A DNA stretch of 64,000 bases from an uncultured Actinomycetes bacterium (GCA_903834515.1 CAILJM010000019.1:1-64000), one strand, 5' to 3'; counted from the stretch's first letter, positions 26,950 to 36,343 are shown. A program made the numbers and translations. The notes: a model not told the origin generated them from the sequence alone.

Positions 26950-27884
26950 AAATTAGGGGCACAAGAGTTAAGAGAGCGCAATTCTCACGTGCTCTCGCGA
27001 TTCTCTTGATTGCCACCACAATTCCCGCGCAGGCTGCTTCAAAGCCCAAGCAGGTAAAGATGACAGAGTTACCCACTCTCGTGGAGAGTAATTTTTTTGC
27101 CGGAAATGGCGCTCAGTGGTTTAAGACTCTGCTCACTAAGAACTCATTATTCGTAATTGGCACTTCGGAACCAGCGGGTGGCCCGACGCAAGCCGAAGTA
27201 ATCGCGATCGATCCACGCACTGGTTCTTCCTTATGGGATCTGCCAATACCAACGGAAACCGACTCGATTGAAACGAGCGCAACCATTGATCCGACAGGAA
27301 ATATATGGGTTCTGGGCCTTAGCTCTCCGGCAGTTCCCACGAATTCTCCGCAACCAAGACCATCAGGAGTTCCGAATCCGAGTGGAGTCACTATAGAACC
27401 GACCCCAGCAACCCGAGCTGACCTCAGCCGTATCACCGTATGGGAAGTGAATCCGAGCGGGAATCTAGCGGCGACTTATCAATACGATGCCGGAAAAGTT
27501 TTTAATCCACAATCGATTTCATTTGCGAAAGGATTATTTCTGATTGCGGGAAGCGATTTCCACCTAACTTTGGATCAAACTGGAAAATTCAGCAAGTTTG
27601 TTCAAGCAAGTTATGTTCCACCAAAGAAGAGTTCAATCGATAGTTTTAAAGATGGTTTATATATCTGGAAGAGTTATTTAACGAAATCCTCGATTCCAGG
27701 AGTTGTTGGTTGGAAACCCCAGAAATCAGAGCGAGTAATTCTTAAAGTTGGATCACGAACCGGAACGATTTACAGCGCTTACAAGGTGAGCGATGAACTA
27801 CTTTCGTTAGATTTTCTCAGCGGTCTTGGCTTGGCCGTTACTTCACAAACTCCAAATGGTTATGCGATCTCACTTCTTAAATAA
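26946..27884 (+). CDS. Secreted protein with beta-propeller-like sequence, unknown function
   Basis: The 312-residue product starts with a signal peptide (basic start, then ALAILLIATTIPAQAAS near residues 18-34). The rest is beta-rich with short propeller-like segments such as VIAIDPRTGSSLWDLPIP and ITVWEVNPSGNLAATY, resembling PQQ/WD-type blades. A Pro-rich linker lies near 120-140. Its ATGA overlap with proC shows translational coupling, although a functional link to proline synthesis is not obvious. Its last 15 bases overlap the convergent metalloprotease gene. No enzyme motif is visible. Confidence 0.7.
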   Translation: MKIRGTRVKRAQFSRALAILLIATTIPAQAASKPKQVKMTELPTLVESNFFAGNGAQWFKTLLTKNSLFVIGTSEPAGGPTQAEVIAIDPRTGSSLWDLPIPTETDSIETSATIDPTGNIWVLGLSSPAVPTNSPQPRPSGVPNPSGVTIEPTPATRADLSRITVWEVNPSGNLAATYQYDAGKVFNPQSISFAKGLFLIAGSDFHLTLDQTGKFSKFVQASYVPPKKSSIDSFKDGLYIWKSYLTKSSIPGVVGWKPQKSERVILKVGSRTGTIYSAYKVSDELLSLDFLSGLGLAVTSQTPNGYAISLLK

Positions 27885-30254
27885 GCGCATCGCCCCATTA
27901 ACTCCCGCCAACGCATATTGAATCTTATTGAGTGTAATCCACTCGTAACGAGCAGATTTGCTGAAGTCAAAGCCTGAGACGAGTGATATTCCTTTATCAG
28001 CGCTGTTGATTGCGCAGAGTCGATTCTGGCAGCTCACGAGTATGTGGCTTCCATCTGTTGCAATTGCCGGTTGTGGAGTGCCAAAGAAATCTGAAGGGGT
28101 TGAGGTAACAACAGGGGTGCTATTGGTAAGCGTTGCCCAACGGATTTGGTCAGCGTTCGGAAGTGCGATGCCTGTGGAGGCGAGCCAAGCGCCGCTTACC
28201 ACTCCTTTATTCTGCGTCAGGGCGAGATCGAAACCTGCAATAGTCGTGCCATTTCCAGCGGGATCAGGCGTGGAATAGACCCAATCTTCTGGATAGATGG
28301 TCTGACGAGTTGCAAACCGAAGTTCGCCTCTCGTAGGGACCTTATCTTGGTTTACCTGAAGCACAGAGTCATAGAGGAGATAAACAGAATTTCCGATATT
28401 GAGCGCCTTCAGATGAAAACCGACATCTCCAGTTGAGCGACCGTTGGTATCACGGTCTCCATCGATAATTTCATAACTCCACTTACCAGCGACCTTTGTA
28501 GCCCCGAGGAGGATTCCTTGAGATTCGTCACGGTAGAAAACTTGAAGCCCACCCGGCGTTGAAACACAGGCATTCGATACAGAGACATCACTCGAAGTTC
28601 GGGTGCGTATCGGATCCTTGTAATCATTGATCACCGATCCATTTCCGTCTACAACTTCGTAAGCCCACTTCTTGCCATCAAAGGAGGCGTGCCTTAGATC
28701 TTTCTCTTTGGTATCAGAGTAGAAAATATTTAAGGTCTCAACCTTGCCTAGCTTTGCACTACAGAGCGAGAGCGCACCATTCAGGTTGTCGAGGGTCTTT
28801 CCAGATTTGTCAGAATTTCCATCCAGAACAAGGGCGCTCCATTTTTTGCCATCAAAAGTCGCCATCTTTAAATATCCAGATTTACTATCGGAATAGACGA
28901 TGATCGGTTTACCGCCATAAGTCGCCGTCGTTAAATACTTCGCATCAGCAGTTGGATCGATGATTGAACTCTTCCAAACGGCCTGAGGAACCACGTTATT
29001 TGTTGTGGCAACTGCAGAAGAACCGAACTGTTCATTTGATGCAGTAACACTAAATGAGTAATTGCCGCCGTTTCGAAGTCCCAAGATAGTGATAGGACTT
29101 TCTGTACCGGAGACGCTTTGACCGCTTTGATTTACCCTGACGGTATAGCTATCGACGTGAGCGGTTCGAGCATTTGCAGGGGGATCGAAGGTAATAATCG
29201 CTGATTTATCAGCAACGAGCGCCTTCACGTTGCGTGGCACTGATGGCGCACTTGTAGCAACACCTGCGGGAGGTTTGACCAACATATCCTGCATCATCGC
29301 AAGCAAGAGTGGTCCTGGGTCATGGAAGATCTCTGCCGCATTAAGGCTTGGACACATAACGGCATTGGCGCCGCTATCGCTGAAAGTTGCTTGATCAAGG
29401 TGGCTGACTGATGAGCCGCTTTGGTAGGGATTCGGCGTATAGAGAAGTGGTTTAACCCCCGCATTCGCGTGAATGCCATTGGCGCCAGACCAAACAAGTG
29501 GACTGATGAGAGCCTTGCCGAGTTCTGCGGAAGGGGATGCAAGATCGGCAAGTCGGGAGCCATCTTGAGTCTGCGCATATGCATCAAAAGGCGTTGGTTG
29601 ATCTATTGAACCCAATCCGAAGAAGTTGTCATACGTATCGTTTGAAAGAAAGCCGAGTCCATGGCCAAGCTCATGCAAGAGAATGGATTCCAAGTCGTAT
29701 TGACTAGGAGGACAGTTTCCATCGGTTCCTAAGTAAAAAACTCGTGACATAGTTTCGTTCAAGCGGATTTCAATCTCAGGATTTGTTGAATCTAAATCTT
29801 TTCCGGCAAGCGCATTTGCCATCGCGGATGGATACCACAGCTCTGAGTCAGGCGCCCCGCTGAAGGCATGAAAGAATTTAACCGGTGTTGCCGACGCCAA
29901 GATCGATGTCGATGCTTGTCTGGCATAGATCGCGTGGATGTTGACAGGTACAGCTGATTTCCAGTTTGCAGCCCAAGTATCCACTGCTGCTTGAATTGCT
30001 GCCTTCTCATTTTCTGGAACATTTGTATAAGAAATAGCGAATGTGCTCTGCGCGGTTGCATACTTTGGATGCGAGACATATGAGGTGCTCGCTTTTGCAA
30101 GCGATTTTGCAGTAGATGTACCCGCGTAATAATTGGTCCAGCCAGCGGGAGCCCAATCAACGGTTGTTGCACTCGCCACTGTTACAGGGGATAGCAGGCT
30201 GGCGAGAAGTGCTAGCGGGGTAAGGACCCTGGCCCATTTCAATATCGACCGCAT
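27870..30254 (-). CDS. Large secreted probable zinc metalloprotease with FN3 and propeller-like regions
   Basis: The 794-residue protein has a Sec signal (about 1-29). The protease region contains HELGHGLGF at residues 194-202, an HExxHxxGF zinc motif. The position where metzincins carry a third His or Asp (204) is Ser, with Asn205 and Asp206 next. A fibronectin type III-like domain covers about 340-430. The C-terminal half has repeating blades such as FYSDTKEKDLRHASFDGKKW, similar to sialidase or lectin propellers. It probably acts outside the cell on proteins or as an adhesin. Its substrate is unknown. Confidence 0.75.
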   Translation of the reverse strand: MRSILKWARVLTPLALLASLLSPVTVASATTVDWAPAGWTNYYAGTSTAKSLAKASTSYVSHPKYATAQSTFAISYTNVPENEKAAIQAAVDTWAANWKSAVPVNIHAIYARQASTSILASATPVKFFHAFSGAPDSELWYPSAMANALAGKDLDSTNPEIEIRLNETMSRVFYLGTDGNCPPSQYDLESILLHELGHGLGFLSNDTYDNFFGLGSIDQPTPFDAYAQTQDGSRLADLASPSAELGKALISPLVWSGANGIHANAGVKPLLYTPNPYQSGSSVSHLDQATFSDSGANAVMCPSLNAAEIFHDPGPLLLAMMQDMLVKPPAGVATSAPSVPRNVKALVADKSAIITFDPPANARTAHVDSYTVRVNQSGQSVSGTESPITILGLRNGGNYSFSVTASNEQFGSSAVATTNNVVPQAVWKSSIIDPTADAKYLTTATYGGKPIIVYSDSKSGYLKMATFDGKKWSALVLDGNSDKSGKTLDNLNGALSLCSAKLGKVETLNIFYSDTKEKDLRHASFDGKKWAYEVVDGNGSVINDYKDPIRTRTSSDVSVSNACVSTPGGLQVFYRDESQGILLGATKVAGKWSYEIIDGDRDTNGRSTGDVGFHLKALNIGNSVYLLYDSVLQVNQDKVPTRGELRFATRQTIYPEDWVYSTPDPAGNGTTIAGFDLALTQNKGVVSGAWLASTGIALPNADQIRWATLTNSTPVVTSTPSDFFGTPQPAIATDGSHILVSCQNRLCAINSADKGISLVSGFDFSKSARYEWITLNKIQYALAGVNGAMRLFKK

Positions 30255-30262
30255 AATGCGAA

Positions 30263-30268
30263 AGCCTA
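30263..30268 (-). promoter_or_regulatory. -10 hexamer TAGGCT of the secreted metalloprotease gene
   Basis: On the minus strand TAGGCT lies eight bases before the ATG at 30254. Confidence 0.4.
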
Positions 30269-30345
30269 TCCATCTATGGCTATTTACAAATACTCTTGCC
30301 GAGGGGGGATCATTAAATTGCCAGGTTTTAAGCAGAAACTATTCA

Positions 30346-30353
30346 GGGAGGGG
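30346..30353 (+). promoter_or_regulatory. Ribosome binding site of the glutaredoxin-like gene
   Basis: GGGAGGGG lies five bases before the ATG at 30359. The rest of the 104-base divergent spacer (30255-30358) shows no further element I can support. Confidence 0.6.
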
Positions 30354-30358
30354 CCGAA

Positions 30359-30598
30359 ATGCGTCAGGTAACCATCTACTCAAGGAGTGGCTGCCATCTC
30401 TGCGAAGTGGCTCACCAAACCCTCACCTCGCTTCAAAGTCAGGCTGATTTTGAGATTGAAGAACTCTTGATTGATGGCAATCAAGAGTTAATAGAGCTCT
30501 ATGGCGAGCAGGTTCCGGTAATTCAGATCGACGGCAAGCCACACGATTACTTTCGGGTTGATCCCGAGAGGTTTCTCAAAGCGATTAATCAGAGGTAA
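30359..30598 (+). CDS. Glutaredoxin-like (DUF836) small thiol protein
   Basis: The 79-residue protein has a thioredoxin-like fold with the redox motif C12-H-L-C15 after a short first strand (VTIYSRSG). The cis-proline motif is QVPVIQIDG. Small proteins of this type are common in actinobacteria, but their redox partners are not established. Its last 14 bases overlap the convergent XPB helicase gene. Confidence 0.85.
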   Translation: MRQVTIYSRSGCHLCEVAHQTLTSLQSQADFEIEELLIDGNQELIELYGEQVPVIQIDGKPHDYFRVDPERFLKAINQR

Positions 30599-32231
30599 GC
30601 ACGTCATCAGCGTCAATGATGCGATATGCATAACCCTGTTCGGCCAGGAACCGTTGCCGATTTTGAGCAAAATCTTGATCGACGGTATCTCGAGCCACGA
30701 GTGAGTAGAAGCGGGCGCTTCGTCCATCAGACTTTGGGCGAAGGACACGTCCCAAGCGCTGCGCCTCTTCTTGGCGCGATCCAAATGTTCCAGAGACTTG
30801 AATCGCAATAGTTGCGTCGGGCAAGTCAATAGAGAAGTTGGCAACCTTTGAGACTACAAGACACTTAATTTCGCCAGCACGATAGAGATTGAAGAGTTCT
30901 TCTCGCTCCTTGATTGGGGTTTCACCCTTAATAACCGGCACCCCAAGTTCCTCACCGAGCGCATCGAGTTGGTCGATATATTGGCCAATGATCAGAACCT
31001 GCTCATCCTTATGCTTTTCTGCAAGTGCGATGGCAACTTTTCGCTTTGTCTCTGTTGTTGAGCAGAAGCGATAGCGATCTTCCTGCTCTGCAGTTGCATA
31101 GTGCATGCGTTCAGCATCGGTGAGAGTGATTCGAACTTCTACGCAATCGGCGGGTGCGATATATCCCTGTTGTTCTATCTCTTTCCAAGGTACGTCGTAA
31201 CGCTTAGGTCCAATGAGTGAGAAGACCTCTCCCTCCATTCCGTCCTCGCGAACCAATGTGGCGGTTAACCCAAGTCGGCGACGAGATTGAATGTCGGCGG
31301 TAAAGCGAAAGACCGGAGCCGGCAAGAGATGGACTTCATCATAAATAATGAGTCCCCAGTCAATTGCATCGAAGAGATCCAAGTGAGCATAAACGCCCTT
31401 TTTGCGGGTCGTCAGCACTTGGTAGGTCGCAATTGTTACGGGCCGGATCTCTTTCTTTGACCCTGAATATTCACCAATTTCATCTTCATGGAGCGAGGTT
31501 CTCTTAAGAAGCTCATCTCGCCACTGTCGTGCTGCAACGGTATTTGTCACGAGAATGAGCGTTGTGGCCTTTGCATGCGCCATCGCCGCAGCGCCGACAA
31601 TGGTCTTGCCGGCTCCACAAGGAAGTACGACCACGCCAGAACCGCCGTGCCAAAAACCTTCAGCGGCGAGCTCTTGATATTTGCGAATCGTCCAACCATC
31701 TTGATTAAGTGAGATCTCGTGCGCTTCGCCATCGACATATCCAGCAAAATCCTCGGCCGGCCAACCCAACTTCAGTAGCGCTTGTTTTAAGAATCCTCGT
31801 TGACCTGGATGAACAATGATTGTTTCATCATCAATTTGAAGTCCAAGCATTGGTGCAATCTTCTTGCCCCTCGTTACCTCTCTCAGCACAGCAGGATCAT
31901 GTGATACCAAGGTAAGTCCATGGACTGGATGCGCCTCAAGACGAAGCCGACCATAGCGTGACATTGTCTCGGCAATATCGACGAGCAGAGAGTGCGGAAC
32001 TGCGAAACGGGAATACTTTAAGAGGACATCAATAACGTGTTCTGCATCATGTCCAGCAGCCCGGGCATTCCATAGTCCAAGTGGAGTAAGGCGGTAGGTA
32101 TGGATGTGCTCTGGCGATTTCTCTAACTCTGCAAATGCTGCAATAAGACGACGGCATTCGTCGGCGAGAATGTGATCGACATCGAGGAGAATTGTCTTGT
32201 CGCTCTGAACAATCAGTGGACCATCGGTCAC
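30585..32231 (-). CDS. XPB/Rad25-type DNA helicase
   Basis: The 548-residue SF2 helicase has an N-terminal XPB-like domain (about 1-170). The helicase core has Walker A CGAGKT at 205-210, a DEVH box at 298-301 and LTATLVREDG as motif III. In the C-terminal RecA lobe QVSGTFGSRQEEAQRLGRV is motif VI. Bacterial XPB proteins are 3'-5' helicases presumed to act in repair or transcription. It overlaps the M20 peptidase gene by four bases and lies downstream of the helicase-associated gene, forming a three-gene unit. Confidence 0.93.
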   Translation of the reverse strand: MTDGPLIVQSDKTILLDVDHILADECRRLIAAFAELEKSPEHIHTYRLTPLGLWNARAAGHDAEHVIDVLLKYSRFAVPHSLLVDIAETMSRYGRLRLEAHPVHGLTLVSHDPAVLREVTRGKKIAPMLGLQIDDETIIVHPGQRGFLKQALLKLGWPAEDFAGYVDGEAHEISLNQDGWTIRKYQELAAEGFWHGGSGVVVLPCGAGKTIVGAAAMAHAKATTLILVTNTVAARQWRDELLKRTSLHEDEIGEYSGSKKEIRPVTIATYQVLTTRKKGVYAHLDLFDAIDWGLIIYDEVHLLPAPVFRFTADIQSRRRLGLTATLVREDGMEGEVFSLIGPKRYDVPWKEIEQQGYIAPADCVEVRITLTDAERMHYATAEQEDRYRFCSTTETKRKVAIALAEKHKDEQVLIIGQYIDQLDALGEELGVPVIKGETPIKEREELFNLYRAGEIKCLVVSKVANFSIDLPDATIAIQVSGTFGSRQEEAQRLGRVLRPKSDGRSARFYSLVARDTVDQDFAQNRQRFLAEQGYAYRIIDADDVLTSD

Positions 32232-33310
32232 ATTAAATCCTTAATAAACTCAGTCAGGAGAGAGATTCGGGCTGGAACTGTTGAGGCGAGTAAGTATTCG
32301 TGCGGTGCATGGGCGCCATCTCCGATTGCACCTAGACCATCCAGTACGCGCGCACCGGCAGCCGCAGCAAAGTTTCCATCGCTCGCTCCACCGACGCTAG
32401 CGCTACCAATCGTTCCTTGGCCGATGCGGTTCGCGACCTTTTCGAGCAGCGCATAAAGTTCCTGCGTTGAAGATAACTCCAAAGGTGGACGATTTATTCC
32501 ACCGATCACTTCAATCTTCGCTTCGGGATGGATTGGTGCCAGATTTCGCAGGGCTTGTTCTACGCGCTGCATTTCAGCCATCGAAAATGATCGACTATCA
32601 ATATCAAGTGTTGCCTCTGCCGGAACTGTATTTGTAGTTGTTCCAGATTTCATCGTTGTTGGTACGACCGTGGTTCCAAGTTCGCTATTTTCCAGAGCAG
32701 CCAGCGTTGAAACGATATGAGCAATCTCGGTTGATGCGTTGATCCCTTTTTCTGGCTCAAGACCGGCATGTGCGGCCCGTCCAATAACCTTTAGGGAGTA
32801 CATGGAAGTGCCTTTTCGGCCAACCTTGACTTTGCCATTGAGTGATGCCTCCGTGACAAGCACTGCATCCGCTCTTTCACTTACTCGCTTTATGAGCTCG
32901 CGCGAGGTTTGGCTACCAACTTCTTCATCAGTCGTTGCAATCAGTGCAACTTTCTCTTGGGCTCCAGGAATCTCCTTGAGCGCATAGAGAGCTTGCAGAA
33001 AACCTGCCTTCATATCGAAGATTCCCGGCCCAGAGATCTTCTCGCTCGCCTCATCAACGTGCCAGAGTGGTAGGAAGGAGTTGATCGGCCAGACAGTATC
33101 AAGGTGAGTCAGTATCACGATCTTTGGAGATTTCGAACCCCACCAAAATATTGGCCGGCCATTTTCATCGAATATCTCTGCTGCTTTGCCAAGTCGAGAG
33201 AGCGCGATTTCATTTGCAAGATCGATGACCTTGCGACATGCATCGAGATCTTCGGTAGGCGATTGGAGCTCTACGAGGCGTTGAAGATCTGCGAGAAAAC
33301 TCATCTGCAT
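32228..33310 (-). CDS. M20-family metallopeptidase (ArgE/DapE/CPG2-like)
   Basis: The product of about 360 residues has the di-zinc peptidase motifs LTHLDTVWP, GPGIFDMKAG and TTDEEVGSQ, plus a dimerisation domain with GRAAHAGLEPEKGIN. It hydrolyses an amide bond of a small substrate. It resembles carboxypeptidase G2-like members more than DapE, but the substrate cannot be assigned. The start is uncertain: ATGs at 33310 and 33304 are better than the TTG at 33322. It sits between the helicase-associated protein and XPB and overlaps XPB by four bases. Confidence 0.85.
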   Translation of the reverse strand: MQMSFLADLQRLVELQSPTEDLDACRKVIDLANEIALSRLGKAAEIFDENGRPIFWWGSKSPKIVILTHLDTVWPINSFLPLWHVDEASEKISGPGIFDMKAGFLQALYALKEIPGAQEKVALIATTDEEVGSQTSRELIKRVSERADAVLVTEASLNGKVKVGRKGTSMYSLKVIGRAAHAGLEPEKGINASTEIAHIVSTLAALENSELGTTVVPTTMKSGTTTNTVPAEATLDIDSRSFSMAEMQRVEQALRNLAPIHPEAKIEVIGGINRPPLELSSTQELYALLEKVANRIGQGTIGSASVGGASDGNFAAAAGARVLDGLGAIGDGAHAPHEYLLASTVPARISLLTEFIKDLM

Positions 33311-33329
33311 ATTCTGCCTCAAATGCCTA

Positions 33330-35489
33330 TCACTTCGCAGATTCGGCTTGAGAGACGCCCGTTATGCGTGGAATTCGGAACTGGGCGATCTCTCCGGTTG
33401 CATGATCTCGAGCGATCAGTGTGCCAAGTGAAATAGAGAGTGGATCGATCAGACGATTTGAGACGCCACCATTTGAATCGGCATAGCCGATCGTGAGGCT
33501 CGTTTGCTCTTGTATATATTGATTGAGCAGATCAAGAGTCTCATTGGCAGTCGTTCGCGGAACTTCGCGAGGCTTATGTGCACTTGCCTTCTCTCCTGCT
33601 CGAAGAGCACGAACTGCTGAGGAAATCAGAGTCTCTGAAGGAGTTGAATTCTCGGAGAGCACTCGAGGTGGGCGTGGACGACTCTTTGCACGTCTTACTT
33701 CAGGTGCTGAGATCAAGATACCGGTGGCATTTTCGACTGCCGGTAGGTAGCCCGCTTCTCGCAATCCTGCAATCAATTCATTGATTTCGACATCAGAGAT
33801 GAGAACTTGCGGCGCTAATTTCCTTAGGCGTAAATCTTCAAGGTTCTTATCGTGAGTAATCTGTTGGATCAGGCCCTCGTCTTCACACCTAATGTACGAA
33901 CTTGCATGCCCGACTCGCAATCGTCCATGACGTTTTGCAACATCGTTAATCAGATATTCCAGGGGTTGTGGAACTGGTGTTTTCGAAGTTCGTTTTAAGA
34001 AATCCTTTATTCCATCTCCGGTCTTACCGTGATCTAATGCGCGACGTATCGATCCTTCTGTGAATCGATAGACCGTCGCTCCACCGCGACTTTCGATATC
34101 TGCAATGGTTCCCATCTCATTCGCTATCTCAAGGGTTAGCGGACCTGGAGCAATTGCACTGTTATCAGCTTGAATCAAAATGTGATCAACTGGTTTTGGA
34201 AGTGCAGCCTCTACTCCGAGGTCTGCATCATTCATGAGAGCGATACCGAAGGAGGAGATTGCACCCTGGCCGGTTATTCCTAGCCATTCTGCTTCGCGCA
34301 AAATCCACGAGACATAGTCATTGTTCGCTCTTGTTGGCATATCAAATTTCAATCGCTCCTGAAGTGAACCCAACTCTGGATCAATTTCTGGGGTGGCGAT
34401 AAGGAGCGCGAGAACCGATTTTTTAAGAGCGGAAATTCCCGAACGATCTAACTCAGGACCTAATGCAGCAACGCTCTTGTTATCGCCTTTGCCTATCAAT
34501 CCCGCAACGCGTGAAGTTTCTAGCCACAACGTAACAAGGGCATGCCAACGATCTTCGGCGCTCTTGGTAAGCCATAAGTCAAAGGCATTAGTGGGCAGAA
34601 TCTGATCATCGGTATCAATAACAATGAGTCCGCCAAGATAGAGAATCTCTGCAACAAATGCCGCGCACGTCTCATCAACGCCCAAGTGCTCTGAAGTTCG
34701 CTTGAGGTCACGAACTCCGAGTCCACCAGACTTCAACGCACTAGGTGGCTCATCTGACCAATTGTGCGCTAACTCTTCAGCCCAACGGATAAAAGTTGAA
34801 ATGTTAGCAATCGCAGCGAGATCCACTGCCTTCTTCTTTCTCGTCACGCCCACAACTGAGGGAGCTTCAAAGATCAACTCTTTGAAGACTTTTCCGCCGC
34901 GAAGGTGCATCCCTACTTCGCGTGGCAGAAGTAGCGTTTGAGAATCTTGAGCAATTAAGAAGTTATTTTCCAAGAGCCACGTAATTGTTGGATTCGCCTT
35001 CTTTACATCAGCAACCTGGCCTCGAGGTGGTCCCCAGACCATTTTGTTAAGAAGTTCAATCGCACCTTTAGGCGCCTCTTCAAGGAGCGCGAGATTAATC
35101 TTCTTGGTTGAATGCGGCCCAAGCCCTGCGGGGTGTTCACCGATTAACGTCCGAACGTTTGTTGGAATTCTAAATTTTTCACCATCTGCGTAGATAAGCG
35201 CACGCTCTATGAGGAGCGCCAGAGTTGATTTTGCAGATTTATCGGTGATGCGTAAGAGATCTAATTGAGTGAACGGATCTTGCAGTGAACAGGCCGCAGT
35301 CAGGAGATCGAATTGAAATTTATTTAATGTGTCTCGAGCTCGTAAAATGCTGGGCATTGACGAAGCTCGGGCAGCGAGTGCTGATAAGTCGCTCGGCACA
35401 GGAGAGAGTAGATCTGGTCTGGCCTGAAATAGGCGTGCGATCTCTTCATCGCTGCGTGAGCGAAGTGAATCAGCAAAGGAGCTAGACAT
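33330..35489 (-). CDS. Helicase-associated (XPB/Ssl2-like) domain protein
   Basis: The 719-residue protein is all-alpha and winged-helix-like at the N-terminus, with ALAARASSMPSILRARDTL at about 37-55. The C-terminal half resembles the helicase C-terminal-like domain found beside bacterial XPB (RLRVGHASSYIRCEDEGL and an ISDVEINELIAGLREAGYLP segment). No Walker motifs are visible, so it is not itself a helicase. Its constant position next to XPB in actinobacteria suggests a partner role in DNA repair. That role is inference. Confidence 0.8.
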   Translation of the reverse strand: MSSSFADSLRSRSDEEIARLFQARPDLLSPVPSDLSALAARASSMPSILRARDTLNKFQFDLLTAACSLQDPFTQLDLLRITDKSAKSTLALLIERALIYADGEKFRIPTNVRTLIGEHPAGLGPHSTKKINLALLEEAPKGAIELLNKMVWGPPRGQVADVKKANPTITWLLENNFLIAQDSQTLLLPREVGMHLRGGKVFKELIFEAPSVVGVTRKKKAVDLAAIANISTFIRWAEELAHNWSDEPPSALKSGGLGVRDLKRTSEHLGVDETCAAFVAEILYLGGLIVIDTDDQILPTNAFDLWLTKSAEDRWHALVTLWLETSRVAGLIGKGDNKSVAALGPELDRSGISALKKSVLALLIATPEIDPELGSLQERLKFDMPTRANNDYVSWILREAEWLGITGQGAISSFGIALMNDADLGVEAALPKPVDHILIQADNSAIAPGPLTLEIANEMGTIADIESRGGATVYRFTEGSIRRALDHGKTGDGIKDFLKRTSKTPVPQPLEYLINDVAKRHGRLRVGHASSYIRCEDEGLIQQITHDKNLEDLRLRKLAPQVLISDVEINELIAGLREAGYLPAVENATGILISAPEVRRAKSRPRPPRVLSENSTPSETLISSAVRALRAGEKASAHKPREVPRTTANETLDLLNQYIQEQTSLTIGYADSNGGVSNRLIDPLSISLGTLIARDHATGEIAQFRIPRITGVSQAESAK

Positions 35490-35498
35490 AACTGGCTT

Positions 35499-35504
35499 AC
35501 ATTA
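35499..35504 (-). promoter_or_regulatory. -10 hexamer TAATGT of the helicase-associated/M20/XPB operon
   Basis: TAATGT on the minus strand lies nine bases before the ATG at 35489. Confidence 0.35.
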
Positions 35505-35515
35505 CCGAGTAATTG

Positions 35516-36289
35516 CTATGGCTTGTGACGCCTAATCCGAGGGTTGAGCGCGGTTGCTACGGAGGCGAGCCTAGAAATAACAGGAGTTATTAACTTTTTT
35601 AGGAGCCGAGCCTTGCGAAAATCATGAATCGGCCAATGATCCCGAAGCGCGCGGACTTGAAGCAAGGTATCTGGATTGATGACTCGGGGTTTTCCAACCG
35701 CTTCAAGCAGCGGAATATCGTGGTGGCTATCAGAGTATGCATACGAATTCCTGAGATCGATATTTTGACTGGCTGCCAGTGCATTCACGGCAATCGCCTT
35801 CTCTTGACCGTGCAATAAATTGCCCTCAAGAGATCCGGTGTACATACCATCGCGAACTTCGGCGACAGTTCCCAGCGCACCAGTGAACCCTAAGCGCTTC
35901 GCAATCAAATCAGCCATCTCTCTCGGGGAAGCAGTTATCAGCCAGACCTCTTCGCCGGCGTTGAGGTGGTCGTGTGCAATTTCAATTGTTCCCTGCCAGA
36001 GCGCGGGTGAGACATATCGGTCATAAACATCCGATGCCAGAGTCTGGAGCTCAGCAACCTTGTGTCCTTTGATAAAGTCACAAGCAGCCTGCTGGACTCG
36101 AAGTACTTCCTCTTTATTCTCTTTTCCCGTCAATTGATATCTCAAATTTGCGAGCAGGAAGGCGGCAATATCGCGACGGTTGAAGAAGCCCCTTTGATAC
36201 ATCCCACGGCTGAGAAAGAAGAGAGAAGATCCCTGCATCAGCGTGTTATCTACATCAAAGAAGGCGACTCGCTTCTGCGTGAGTGCCAT
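35516..36289 (-). CDS. HAD-IB family phosphatase (SerB1-like)
   Basis: The 257-residue enzyme has HAD motif I FFDVDNTL with nucleophile D12 and acid D14. Motif II is VWLITASPREM, followed by a lysine region LLHGQEKA, and motif IV is YAYSDSHHDIPLLEAVG. A helical cap follows motif I. It resembles the actinobacterial SerB1-like phosphatases rather than true phosphoserine phosphatase, so the substrate is open. TAGGGT six bases before the ATG predicts a leaderless transcript. Confidence 0.85.
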   Translation of the reverse strand: MALTQKRVAFFDVDNTLMQGSSLFFLSRGMYQRGFFNRRDIAAFLLANLRYQLTGKENKEEVLRVQQAACDFIKGHKVAELQTLASDVYDRYVSPALWQGTIEIAHDHLNAGEEVWLITASPREMADLIAKRLGFTGALGTVAEVRDGMYTGSLEGNLLHGQEKAIAVNALAASQNIDLRNSYAYSDSHHDIPLLEAVGKPRVINPDTLLQVRALRDHWPIHDFRKARLLKKLITPVISRLASVATALNPRIRRHKP

Positions 36290-36295
36290 GTCACT

Positions 36296-36301
36296 ACCCT
36301 A
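36296..36301 (-). promoter_or_regulatory. -10 hexamer TAGGGT of the HAD phosphatase gene
   Basis: TAGGGT on the minus strand ends six bases before the ATG at 36289. Confidence 0.5.
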
Positions 36302-36337
36302 GCGAAAGCTCGTTCTGATCGCCCCACATAACTCGTT

Positions 36338-36343
36338 TATGCT
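36338..36343 (+). promoter_or_regulatory. -10 hexamer TATGCT of the cytochrome c maturation operon
   Basis: TATGCT ends seven bases before an ATG at 36351. It contains the alternative ATG at 36339, so it favours the downstream start. Confidence 0.4.

Noticed and set aside
28146-28436. Plus-strand open frames inside the metalloprotease gene
   Set aside because: These and the many similar frames opposite long genes lack ribosome binding sites and homology, and are shadows of the real reading frame.
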